Assembly (NCBI RefSeq): GCF_902167145.1
Contig: NC_050096.1
Location: 179,959,825-180,023,824 of the forward strand
DNA length: 64,000 bases
DNA from: Zea mays
Taxonomy: Eukaryota > Streptophyta > Magnoliopsida > Poales > Poaceae
Reading direction: 5' to 3'
This document shows positions 1 to 10,083 of the stretch, in pieces. A program made the position numbers and the translations under genes. Below the pieces are notes generated by a model. It worked only from the letters and a program-made list of their open reading frames with translations. It had not been told where the DNA came from and ran no database searches. The first letter of the stretch is position 1. Each line of letters begins with the position of its first letter.

Positions 1-1081
1 GCCAAGCAACGGCCTCGCGGCGACGGAGGAGGGGAGAGGCAGTAGCCGAACCCGGAACCTTGGAGCGGGATGGACGAGGCACGAGGCGGAGGACATGGGT
101 GCTGTGGGGTGGAGGAGGCGCCACCACGCTGACGGCTCCAGGCCAGGCCTCTTGATCCCTCTGGCGACGCGGCTTCGCACAATGCCGTGGAGCAGTGGCA
201 GATCCAGGAACAGATCAAAAGAGGGTCTATTAAGACAAGGTTAAAACAATTAGACAAAACTAAATGATCTGATTGATGTTTAATATGACACAAATTGTTT
301 AGAACAGTTGTCTTAGAAACATATTTCCCCTTATTCTTAATGACAAATCTATCCATCCTATCTCTATAACCATAAAAAATAATTTTATCAACTAACCCAG
401 CAAATAATTGACCAAACCAAAATACTAAATAATTAATTTTAATATTTCATCGACTAAGTAACTATCCTACCAAATACCAGCTTGTTTATCAAGTCAACTT
501 ACCTAGCACCAGACAGGCAGGCTGCAGGCACCACGAAGCAGGGAGGCGGCGGCCAGGAGGGCGCGCATCGGCACGTGGCGCAGGCGCTGCTGAGCCTGAG
601 CGCCTGAGGGCTGAGGCGTGAGGCCGGCCGCCGGCGGGCGCGCGTGGGGACTGAGGCAGGCGCAGCGCGCGTGGGGGCTGGGCAACCTGAGGCGGGCGCG
701 GCGACGCGGCTGAGGCAGGCCTAAGGACGCGCGGCGCAGCTGATGGCGTCACAACGAATATGCGGTCCGCGGAGGCGGGCGCGGAGGCGGGCGCGGCGCC
801 GGCGTGGATGAGGTCGGCAGGACGCGGACGGGCGGACGGCGAACTCGCAGGCTGTCACGGTAGCGGAGGACTCAACCACCACTAGCAGGCCACGGTGGAT
901 GATGAAGCCCAGCGTGAGGGTTAGTGGGCTGGTTTGAACCCAATAAAACTTAGTCGTTTTCTTTATTGTTTGGCGTAAAGGACACCAGGCAGGCGCCGGC
1001 TCCATCTCGCCTAGCCACGCGCGTCTTCTCCCGGCCCCGTTGCCGCGCCCACTCAGCTGCTCACACTCCCAGTGCCACCGA
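1..1081. other. degenerate intergenic sequence, no gene recognised
   Basis: Positions 1-200 and 490-900 are strongly GC-rich. Positions 200-480 are AT-rich with no open frame of note. Open frames in the GC-rich parts are Ala/Pro/Arg-rich on both strands, as expected from composition alone, and match no family I recognise. The stretch just before 1082 (about 960-1081) flanks the captured PORR fragment and could be the rest of a transposon that carried it, but I see no diagnostic terminal repeats. Confidence 0.5.
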
Positions 1082-1331
1082 TCTTGATGACCCCGCGACG
1101 CTGCCTCCCGCTCCGCTCCGCATCGCGCAGGGCATGCTCTGGCATCTTGGCAGTCCGGAGAACTACTTAAAGGACCTGGATCATGACATTGCACAGGATG
1201 GATTCATGATTGTAATTTCAAGAGATGGTGACCATGGGAGGGAATTGGAGCTAATTGATGATGGCAAGAATGAAGAAATGCCTCTGTCAGTTCTCCAGGT
1301 GAATGCTATGAGAAAGTTGGGGTCGGTGGAG
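1082..1331 (+). pseudogene. PORR-domain gene fragment, inverted partial copy of the neighbouring gene
   Basis: This segment aligns over about 250 bp with the reverse complement of 2322-2565, the middle of the PORR gene (roughly residues 139-220). By eye there are about 13 substitutions (~95% identity) and one 5-bp insertion near 1112 that shifts the frame, so only the part after that insertion reads as PORR-like protein. The frame then leaves the homology at 1332 and stops at 1338-1340. It has no start, no N-terminal half and no C-terminal signature, so it cannot encode a working protein. The abrupt homology edges on both sides point to fragment capture or a local inverted duplication rather than decay of a full tandem copy. 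Its orientation is opposite to the parent gene, tail to tail. Confidence 0.8.
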
Positions 1332-1828
1332 ATGCTCTGATGAAGCTCGACTTTGGCTGCCTCGTACCAAAGGTTGTGATAGCGATATAAGCAATTGGTG
1401 TAATTTCTTTTCCTGCAATATGTAAACTTTGAAAACGCGTTTTGTTGTTTTCAGGGGTCCGGTCCTCCAACCTCCCCAACCCCCGAACTCTCTATCTCCC
1501 ATAATATAATCTCCCTGGTAAGGACCAATCGTCTCCCCATTTTACATAAAAATAGAAGAACTAAGAATTGATCGATACAAGTTAAGTCGAAGACCTGGAA
1601 ATCAGAAATCTCTGACGAAACTATTGTGTGATTAAGACATCAATAGTACACAGTCAAGTAATGAACAACTGGAAATTAAGAATGCAGATTAAATATAGTC
1701 ACCAAGCTGTTTCAGCACTTGATGTATTTCTCTGCAAATAATGAGAAATAAACTAGCTCCTACCAAGAGTACATATCCACATTCTTGTTATAGAGGTCAT
1801 ATTTGCACATGTATTCCCATCCTTCTTC
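1332..1828. other. 3' flank of the PORR gene, no gene seen
   Basis: AT-rich sequence between the inverted fragment and the stop codon of the PORR gene. A transcript of the gene would run through it toward lower coordinates. I see no convincing open frame and no transposon ends. A pyrimidine-rich block at about 1454-1500 is unassigned. Confidence 0.5.
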
Positions 1829-2980
1829 TCAGCTATCCCCGCATGCCTTGGACTCTAGTTCAATAGGCTTCCCGCTCCGTCGACATCTTATGATTTCCCG
1901 TGACTGCTCCATCAACTCAACATACTTCTTGAACACTTCCAACATGGGGTGCGCCTCAATTGCAGTGTCTTCTCCAGCTATGTAGGCCTCTTTGAGGACA
2001 ACAAAGCATGTCTTCTCCTTTAACAATAAGTAGAACACATGAGGGTGCCGCTCGAACACAAGATGAAACTTCTGTGGCAGCCCTAGGTGCTGCCGCAGGC
2101 AGCGTAACCGTCGCCTCTCAGCAGAGCATGTCACAAACAGACTAAGCAGCTCATGGAGCACCCCGACTGCCCGCTTCTCTGAAACATCACTACCCGGATT
2201 GATGTGGCTGAAATTCTCATATGGAGATACATAAGGGAGCCTCTGGAACCCTTCCAACCAGTCCTTAATCTTTTGCTTCAACCGAAGACCCTTGGACGGG
2301 AAGAGCGGGACAGGCACCTCTTCCACCGACCCCAACTTTCTCATAGCATTTACCTGAAGAACTGACAAAGGCATTTCTTCATTCTTGTCATCGTCAATTA
2401 GCTCCAATTCCCTCTCATGGTCACCATCTCCTGAAATTACAATCCTGAATCCATCCTGTGCAATGTCATAATCCAGGTCCTTTAAGTAGTTCTCTGGAAT
2501 GCCAAGATGCCAGAGCATGCCCTGCGCGATGTGGAGCGGGAGGCGGCGTCGCGGGGTCATCAAGACGATGCGGCGCAGGCGAGCACAGACATCGGCACGG
2601 CGGGCGGCGAAGACGGCCCGCTCCTCCCGCAGGAGTCGGGTGGCGGCATCGGAGAGACGGAACCAGGGGATGTTGTGCTGCCCCACGGACTCGACGAAGG
2701 CGGCGGGGAAGCGGCGGAGGAAAGCGGTGACCCGGCGGTCTGGGATCTCGAGCAAGGGGCCGAGCTTGGAGACCGCAGATACAGGGGTGGGCGATGGGGA
2801 CAGGATGTGTGCGAGGGAGACGAGCGGGCGGATGTCGCGGGCGTGGGAGATCTCAGGGATGGCATCAAACGATGAGTCCTTCTTCCACCGCATCGTCACA
2901 TTCACGTACGCCATGGACTGGAGGTGGACGGCGAGGGGAAGGACAGACTCGAGCGACCGAGATTTCGCAAGGGACTGCAT
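1829..2980 (-). CDS. PORR-domain (WTF-like) putative organelle RNA-binding protein
   Basis: The 383-residue frame carries the plant organelle RNA recognition (PORR) domain over roughly residues 30-355. Visible family signatures are the WKKD start (32-35), a FLRRFP motif (87-92), the RIVLMTPRRRLPL segment (137-149), the QRLPYVSPYE motif (246-255), NPGSDVSEKRAV (261-272), VLHELLSL (274-281) and LRQHLGLPQKF (295-305). Known family members bind group II introns or other organellar transcripts and assist splicing in chloroplasts or mitochondria; that role is inferred here. I chose the ATG at 2980 because the frame upstream to 3199 has no family similarity, and because the chosen start gives an N-terminus rich in Ser, Arg and Lys that could be an organelle transit peptide. 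The gene has no introns, which is usual for the family. It is the only intact host-type gene in the window, and an inverted fragment of it lies 0.5 kb beyond its 3' end. Confidence 0.85.
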   Translation of the reverse strand: MQSLAKSRSLESVLPLAVHLQSMAYVNVTMRWKKDSSFDAIPEISHARDIRPLVSLAHILSPSPTPVSAVSKLGPLLEIPDRRVTAFLRRFPAAFVESVGQHNIPWFRLSDAATRLLREERAVFAARRADVCARLRRIVLMTPRRRLPLHIAQGMLWHLGIPENYLKDLDYDIAQDGFRIVISGDGDHERELELIDDDKNEEMPLSVLQVNAMRKLGSVEEVPVPLFPSKGLRLKQKIKDWLEGFQRLPYVSPYENFSHINPGSDVSEKRAVGVLHELLSLFVTCSAERRRLRCLRQHLGLPQKFHLVFERHPHVFYLLLKEKTCFVVLKEAYIAGEDTAIEAHPMLEVFKKYVELMEQSREIIRCRRSGKPIELESKACGDS

Positions 2981-3710
2981 GGGTTTAGGTGGGTGTGGGT
3001 TTCTGAAATCTTTTGAACGGAGGCAACGATGGCGGAGGAAGAAGAAGGGTGGGGTTGGGGAGCTTTTTGGATTGCTGGTATCGCGATTAACGGGCTTCGT
3101 AAAATTAGTATGACGAAACTTACAATTGGATTCCTGTGGGCAGTGGCATGGAATGTTGCGCGCATTGGATTGGATCTGAATCCACTTTACATAACACAAT
3201 CACGCTTACTCCAAATCAGTGGCGAAACCAAACATGTGTGCGGCGTTGAGGAGATGAAGGCGCATTTGCCTCGTTCAGCAATGCCAGTCGAGTCGACAAA
3301 CTCCCTGGCCCGACGACCCGGCGCCGGCGCTGCAGAAGAGGGCTCAGCCGCCGCAACGGGGCTTGCGAACCGGGAGTGAAGCTAGGGTTTGGAGGGAGGC
3401 TGCTACAGTAAAAGGAAGAGGAGGGCGACGGGGCTGAGGGTGGGGGCGGGGATGCGGAGGGCGGCGGCGGATCGGGGCCGGCGGTGGCGATGCGGGTGGG
3501 GGCCGACAGCGACGGGGTGGAGGAGTAAGAGAAGGGCGGGTGCCACGCGACCGACGAGGCACGGGACGGCGCTGACTGACCTGGCGGCGGCGCGGCGGGC
3601 GACCGAAGCTACCAGAAGCAGCCCCCCATGTAGCCCGTCCCTCCGACCGTCCACCTTCTTGAAGCTTCCGGGGGCGACGGGGCGGATTAGGTGACGAGGA
3701 GGGAGGGAGG
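2981..3710. other. upstream region of the PORR gene
   Basis: This is the presumed promoter and 5' leader of the minus-strand PORR gene. It becomes very GC-rich from about 3300 to 3700, with pyrimidine-rich blocks on the gene strand typical of grass 5' regions. I found no clear TATA box, so the transcription start is not called. Open frames here on either strand are composition-driven. Confidence 0.4.
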
Positions 3711-4794
3711 GAACTGCCGAACTGGGAAGGAAGTGGAATTGTGGAACAGGGTTGCCATTTTAAAATAGAAAACCGAACTCGATTAGACTGAATTATTAGT
3801 CTATTTAAGTTTTTGGTTCGTGTTTGGTTTCTATATGATTGTATGGATTTGAGTTCGGTTTCTAACCTTTAAAACCCGAAAAGACCAATAACCCGAAATA
3901 TGAAAAACTCTTGATATATGATGGTATTATTATATGATGTACGAATTTATTAGTTAAAAATAATGATATCATCTTAACCATAATATATAGCTCTGTATGC
4001 TATTTTTTAGTCACTTGTTGTAATAATAATACTTCTAAATAATTATTAATTGTATATATTTTAACAAAAGATATTAGTCTTTTTACTATTCGGGTTTATT
4101 CGATGGACTGAATAGACCGAACTGAAATTATGAGTCTATTCAGGTTCAGTTCTTATTATGTAGAACCCGAAATTTCATAAATCGGAATAGACCGACCGAG
4201 CAGAGGGACGAAGACAAGCAAAACATGGGGTGACTGGATAAAATTTCGGAGAGGGGATTCTCCCAGTGCGGCTAAAATTTTGCTGTAAGGGCCAGTTTGG
4301 GATTCACGAAAAAATAGACTAATTTTCTTCAGCAAAATGAAATCACTTAGAGCATCTTCAAGAGAATGCTTAAAACATCCTAAAACAAATTTATTAGTAG
4401 AATAACTCGTTTTCACCAATCCAACAGTCCCTCTATTTTTCTCGCCAATTGTTTCGCATCCCGAATAAGCGCCCGTCGTCCTCGCATGTTTTCGCCTCAG
4501 CAGGACCCTGCAGTGGAGGATGAGGCAGACGTTATAGTGGAGGAGGCGGCGGCGGTACCGGAGGACGAGGCAGACGTTATAGTGGAGGACCTTGTGCTGG
4601 TTTTTTACCGTGCCTACACAAAAAGGGCAAATTCTAGAAATGGTAATCCCACTAGATATAATATGTACTCATACTGAAATCATGTATGGTTCTTTAAATA
4701 CTGCAGTATCTAAACGTACAATGATCCTAGATTAGCCGAGCATGTGGTGTCTCCCTCTTTTTGGACAATCTACTTATCTTAGGGACGGGACGGC
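3711..4794. other. AT-rich intergenic DNA flanking element A
   Basis: AT-rich from 3770 to 4480, with several scattered CCGAA/TTCGG-type motifs near both ends (about 3770-3900 and 4080-4190) that hint at an old terminal-inverted-repeat transposon. I could not align clean ends. A small Asp/Glu/Val-rich frame at 4486-4677 contains the 45-bp repeat listed separately and is not convincing as a gene. The element A LTR begins at 4795. Confidence 0.35.
4516..4590 (+). repeat. 45-bp tandem duplication
   Basis: Two near-identical copies of a segment containing GCAGACGTTATAGTGGAGGA lie 45 bp apart (first copy core at 4525, second at 4570). The period is a multiple of three, so the surrounding short frame shows a 15-residue repeat (DEADVIVE...). 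No function is assigned. Confidence 0.7.
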
Positions 4795-6060
4795 TGAAAG
4801 GGAATTAGCCTTACACCTTTTCCTAATTGATTTTGGTGGTTAAATTGCCCAACACAAATAAATGGACTAACTAGTTTTCTCTAGTCTATAAGTTTTACAG
4901 GTGCCAAAGGTTCACAACAAGCCAATAAAAAGACCAAAAATGGGTTCAAATAAAGAGAACTAAAGACATCCCAAAAGGCACCCTGGTCTGGCGCACCGGA
5001 CTGTCCGGTGCATCACCGGACAGTGTCCGGTGCACCAGGGAACTCGAAGCTGAACTTGTCACCTTCGGGAAAATGAAAGGCCGCTCCGCTATAATTCACC
5101 GGACTGTCCGGTGAAGCACCGGACAGTGTCCGGTGTCACACCGGACTGTCCGGTGTGCCAGCGGAGCAACGGCTACTTCGCGCCAACGATCGACTGCAAA
5201 CGCATTCAATGCGCTACAGTACGTGCTAGAGTCAGAGCAGCGACAGACGGCGCACCGAACAGTCTACAGGACCTGTCCAGCGACAGACGGCGCACCGGAC
5301 AGTCTACAGGACCTGTCTGGTGCACCACCGGACAACCCAGAGGCCCCACCAATCAGAGCTCCAACGGTCAGAACCCAACGGCCGGCTGACGTGGCTGGCG
5401 CACCGGACAGTGTCCGGTGGCGCATCGGACTGTCGGTGCGCCATGCGACAGACAGCCTCCCAACGACCACTTTTGGTGGTTGGGGCTATAAATACCCCAA
5501 CCACCCCACATTCAATGGCATCCAAGTTTTCCACCTTCAATACATTTCAAGAGCTATAGCATTCAATTCTAGACACAACCAAAGAGATCAAATCCTCTCC
5601 CAAGTCCGGAATCACTCCAAATCAAATAGTGACTAGAGAGAGCGACATTTGTGTTCATTTGAGCTCTTGCGCTTGGATTGCTTCTTTTTTTTCTCATTCT
5701 TCTTGTGATCAACTCAATTGTAACCGAGGCAAGAGACACCAATCGTGTGGTGGTCCTTGCGGGAACTTTGTGTTCCGTTTGATTGAGAAGAGAAGCTCAC
5801 TCGGTCTAAGTGACCGTTTGAGAGAGGGAAAGGGTTGAAAGAGACCCGGTCTTTGTGACCACCTCAACGGGGAGTAGGTTTGCAAGAACCGAACCTCGGT
5901 AAAACAAATCCTTGTGTCTCACTCATCATTTGCTTGCGATTTGTTTTTCGCCCTCTCTCTCGGACTCGTTTATATTTCTAACGCTAACCCGGCTTGTAGT
6001 TGTGCTTAAGTTTATAATTTTCAGATTCGCCCTATTCACCCCCCCTCTAGGCGACTTTCA
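4795..6060 (+). repeat. Element A 5' LTR
   Basis: 1266 bp, starting TGAAAG and ending CTTTCA. It contains the Sirevirus palindromes of the CACCGGACTGTCCGGTG type, clustered at about 4990-5160 and 5290-5440, a TATA box at 5487, and the conserved LTR end CCCCCTCTAGGCGACTTTCA. It is related to, but clearly diverged from, the LTRs of element C. Short frames within it reflect the palindromes and are not genes. Confidence 0.92.
5487..5494 (+). promoter_or_regulatory. Element A LTR TATA box
   Basis: TATAAATA in the context GGGGCTATAAATACCCC. The same context recurs at the same relative place in both C LTRs, and a TATAAAA variant in the B and G LTRs. Position fits an LTR promoter reading into gag. 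Confidence 0.75.
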
Positions 6061-6062
6061 AT

Positions 6063-6075
6063 TGGTATCAAAGCC
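6063..6075 (+). other. Element A primer-binding site
   Basis: TGGTATCAAAGCC, two bases after the LTR end. It is complementary to the 3' end of initiator tRNA-Met with one change from the usual TGGTATCAGAGCC. Confidence 0.85.
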
Positions 6076-6108
6076 AGGTTCTTCATTAGAGCTTAACCGC
6101 TCGAAGTG

Positions 6109-6465
6109 ATGTCGGGAGATCACGCCAAGAAGATGGTGATAGGCGGTGAGAAGTCCGCTACAAGCCACGGGAAGGCTCCATCGAGGGAGTCCGCCAACAA
6201 GAAGAAGGATGGATCCCCTTCACGCATTCGATCGCACAAGAGTGGCGAGAAGAAGAAGAAAATGAAGAAAGTGGTCTACTACGAGACCGACTCTTCCTCA
6301 CCCTCTACATCCGGATCCGACGCCGCGTCTGTCACTTCTAAGCGCCAAGATCGCAAGAAGTATAGTAAGATTCCCCTACGCTACCCTCGCATTTCCAAAC
6401 GTACTCCATTACTTTCCGTCCCATTAGGCAAACCACCTATGTTTTTTTGATGGTGAAGATTATAA
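6109..6465 (+). pseudogene. gag: Element A gag, 5' part
   Basis: The start ATG at 6109 gives MSGDHAKK, the start of the Opie-type capsid protein, rich in Lys and Ser. The frame breaks at an expanded T run (about 6442-6448), where the related C copy has a shorter run encoding the PVFDGED motif. The gene is then split by E1 at 6466; TATAA at 6461-6465 is the left target duplication. The rest resumes at 15007. The product would be the structural Gag that packages element RNA, but this copy cannot make it. Confidence 0.85.
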
Positions 6466-9400
6466 TGTAACACCCGGATTTTAGGGGTCCAAAACCCGGG
6501 CGCTAACAAAAACACCAGGTATGCTGGGACCAAGTCTCACACATATGATGTAAAGTGGCACAGGATCGAATGTCACATCTTTATATATAACAGGAGTTCT
6601 ATACAAAATAAATAATTACATTATAAGGAGACAACGGTCCAGCAACCCAAAGTTGACTGGGAGACGACGACCTAGACCACTCACGAACTCATCGCAGCAT
6701 CTTCCATGAGCATCATCCTGCAGTACCTGGTCTTGACCTGTGGTGTATGTGAGACAGCAAGAGTGAGCTCACATACGTTCATCGCTCAACAAGTTGTGGG
6801 GAATAATGTGCATGAACTCGCCAAAGGTGGGAGCTCACGTGAAGTGTAAGGCTTACCAAAGAGGATGGTTAGAGCTGAGCATTGCTTTTAAAGTTGGTCA
6901 AAATTTTATTAGCAATTACTAAGTATAAGTAAATACCAACCCAATTAAATAGTAGAACAAAAGTAACAAACTCACCTGCGATGCAATGCATATGACAAAT
7001 TGAGTTTAAGTTCCATAATTTAATCATGTGAGTGTCCGAGCCGCTCATGACCGTGAGCACGGCTAGTATACCAGTTTTACACTCTGCAGAGGTTGCGCAT
7101 CTTTACCCACAAGTCATGTTACCCATCTGCCAAGGGATCGCGACTTCCCATACACCTCTACCGAGGAGGCGAGGCAGGGTAACACTACGAGGCCTTTACA
7201 AAGTTCCACTAGCTTCAGAAAACCCGCTACAGTTTATAGGAAGCTCCAATGCAGGAATCCCTTGCAGGACCGCCATCACAGCAAAATCCTCCCGAGGGCC
7301 TCCCCAGGAATCCCTTGCAGGACCGCCATCACAGCAAAATCCTCCCGAGGGCCTTCCCAGGAATCCCTTGCAGGACCGCCATCACAGCAAAATCCTCCCG
7401 AGGGCCTCCCTACACTGACCACTCCCCTACTGCCCTTGCCCCTTTCGGGTAAGGTAGTCTTCCACTAGCTTTCCTAATTAATCGGCCAAGGGCGTCCCAT
7501 TAAACCCTTGTGGTAGCACTGTTTTCCCGGGTGGTTCTCCATGTTCCAATTAACATAATGATCTTATCATGAACAGTGATAATAAACAGATAATAAAAGT
7601 GTGATCATGAATAATGTATCTTCATACCCAAAACCACATAAAGCACTAGCAAGTACTACCCAAAAAGTTCAGTGGTAAACAAGGTATAAAGATAGACAAA
7701 CTAGGGTAACCTATTGGGTCCCATCAAATTAACCTATGCAGATCATTATGATTAATTAGAACATGAGTGGGTAAAAAGAAGTGATCAAGGGCACAACTTG
7801 CCTGGGACTTGAGATTCCAGGTACCAGGATGATCTTCAGATGACTCGTGTCCTCACGCTAGTCGTATCAATACAAACAAACATGGCATAGGCAAAATTAA
7901 CATTACACCAAACATAAGAATAAACTGTGTAATAATAATCTACATGTTGCTACGAGATCACGAGATCGAGAACTACTAAGGTCGGAATTACGGTTAAGGA
8001 GTTATGATTTTATAGAGGATTTATGTGATTAAATAAGAAAACTAGGTTCTAAGTTGATTATTATAAATCATGTGAGAAGGATATTCCTAAGAAACCATTA
8101 ATTTAATTTTAATCCATGTTATAACTTGATTAGAAAACATATTTTAGTCGAATTACAACTAGGAAGTGAAAATACACTTTAATTTTAAATTAAAGAAGTT
8201 AATCCAATGAACATAGGGTAAACAATTAATTATTTACAAACATGTTTCATGATAAAACAAGGTTACCAGGGTGTAGATAATTCTATTACAAAGCTAACGC
8301 AACTGGAACGGGTCAATTCGGAGTTACAATAAAGGAGATATGATTTTTCGAAGTTTAGGGAATCATTTTTTTATACTTAAAATATTTTCTATATTCATTT
8401 TATAATTTCCTGACCGCGCCCAACATTTTCTAAGAATGCAGGGTTCTATGTGCAAATACCAGGGCCTCGGTTGTAAGGGTTTCTTTACTGCCGAGGACGG
8501 CGGGTTTATTAGATAGTTTTACGAGGGCTCTTATGTAAAGATGGCATGACGAAGGGGTATCATGCACCCAGGGCCGTTAGATTGACATCACACGGTCCCG
8601 ATCAAATGCCCGAAACGGTACACCCCGATCTAATCACACACGTTCGTGGTCAGATCGACGACCCGGATCTAAAACACCCCTGACCCGATCTCGTTCGTCC
8701 ATATTTGATCAGTGACCCAGATCCAACGATCCAGGGGCTGTCTTCATCCCCCAGAGGACCCCAATGAAACCCCACACGGCGGCGGACAGAACCCATGGCC
8801 GCGGAGCTCGCCGGTGATCCCCGCCCCGACGATTTCCCCCAAAATTTCGCGGGCTAAACGACGCAAAGATCACCGCGCATCAGGTGGAGGTACCTCACCG
8901 GTTCATGCAGGGTCGATCGATCCGGTCAGCAATGTAAGGCGGGTGGCGGCGCTTCTTCCTCAACGGCGTGGAATTCGCGATGCCACGGTCGATGAAGCCA
9001 CATAGGAAAACCAAGATTATGCGCAGGAGGCCCAGGCGACTAGCTTTGACCGCATGCTAATCCCAGAGCCGCGCCGCCGATGAGATGCCCATGCGGCGGC
9101 CAGGATCTTCTCTCTCTCGCTTCTCGGTTCGCTCGGTTTCTCACGGCGGCGGTTGATTTTGGGTGCTCCCGAACCCGTGCTAGGATGGAGGAACAAGCGT
9201 ACGGGGTTGGGATTTATATTCTCGGGAGGTTGGTTGTCAGGCCCGCGGGAGCCGCGCGGAGCGGTGATTTCGGCCGTGATTGTCGCGCGATCCGGTTGCA
9301 GCGAAGGAGGGAGTTTCACGGAATGGATCAGATGCGCGAAGGAGTCGGCGAAGGGGAGCGCCACGACTGCCCAAAAGAAGGGGGTTCGAGATGACCACGA

Positions 9401-10083
9401 CGAGACTGACGCCATTGGAGCGGAGCTTGAAGTGCGCGGAGGTCATGGCCCTCAACAGAAAACAGATCCTTTCGATCTGGAGGAGTTCTCCTGCGGATAT
9501 GGTGGAGGCGGTCGCGGACTCCCAGCTCTTGTCACGAGAAAACGGGGAAGAAGCTTCCATCAGGCCCAAGGTCAGCGCAGATCCTGGAGAACCGGTGAGG
9601 TTTGTTCGTGCCGTGCTATCTTCGCGGGGAAGAAGAAGATCGGATGGCGATTGGGTCCCACGTGCCAGCTGCTCAGAAAAAAAAAGAAGAGAAGGCGTAG
9701 AGATGGGCCGCGCGCCTGGAGTCTGACCAAGGGGGAGCTCGCGGGCAGGGATGGCTACCTGGGCCGACTGGAGATTTGGGTCCAAGGCGCAGGTGAGCTA
9801 CTTTCTTTTTTTTATTTCTTTTCTATTTTGTTTTCTAGTTTCTTTTTATAAATTTAAATCTGGTTTCAAAATTTCAAACTTAAAGTGATTATAAAAACCA
9901 AAAGAGTTCAACATGAAATGCATATTTATTTATTTATTTTATTTGCATAATTTTAATGCCATTAGTTGAGTATGCAAAGAGAAATAAAAAGGAATTCAAG
10001 GAATCCCCAAAACACCTTGTTATAAATTTATTTATTTATTCATTTTATTATTTTTTTTTCTTATACCAATTTTTGGCTTTACA
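6466..10083 (-). repeat. E1 3' LTR (left copy)
   Basis: 3618 bp. On the plus strand it begins TGTAACACCCGG and ends TTTGGCTTTACA. An AT-rich part (6466-8560) adjoins a GC-rich part (8580-9790) whose long frames on both strands recur identically in the other LTR and resemble no protein I know. It differs from the right copy by two substitutions (7294 G against 12215 A; 9204 G against 14125 A) and a 2-base difference in an A run near 9680. Confidence 0.93.
7253..7410. repeat. three 53-bp tandem units in the E1 left LTR
   Basis: Units begin AGGAATCCCTTGCAGGACCG at 7253, 7306 and 7359; exact period 53 bp, three full copies. They are nearly identical to each other and are matched in the right LTR at 12174-12331. 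The 53-bp period is not a multiple of three, so apparent repeat proteins change frame between units. Confidence 0.95.

Noticed and set aside
966..1340. Frame of 124 codons on the plus strand with PORR similarity, as a gene
   Set aside because: The first 40 or so residues are not PORR-like because of a 5-bp insertion, and the frame ends right after the homology edge. It is a fragment, not a gene.
2499..3113. Long plus-strand frames opposite the PORR gene
   Set aside because: Arg/Ala/Gly-rich shadows of a GC-rich coding region on the other strand; no family resemblance.
3740..4200. Possible terminal-inverted-repeat transposon based on CCGAA/TTCGG motifs
   Set aside because: The motifs at the two ends do not align as inverted repeats with a target duplication; evidence too weak to call.
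5111..5636. Repeated small frames with TGQSGAP or HRTVRC motifs in LTRs (also near 19.8-20.3, 24.3-24.8, 45.1-45.6, 48.0-48.5, 51.0-51.6 and 58.7-59.3 kb)
   Set aside because: These residues are translations of the LTR palindromes in different frames; they sit in non-coding LTR sequence.
7032..7468. Proline-rich repeat proteins present twice (7032-7468 and 11953-12389)
   Set aside because: They lie in the two E1 LTRs over the 53-bp tandem repeat, whose period is not a multiple of three, and have no other support.
9017..9851. 182-232-codon frames on both strands in the GC-rich part of the E1 LTR
   Set aside because: Duplicated in both LTRs, overlapping on opposite strands, no recognisable domain, and altered by a 2-base run-length difference between copies.
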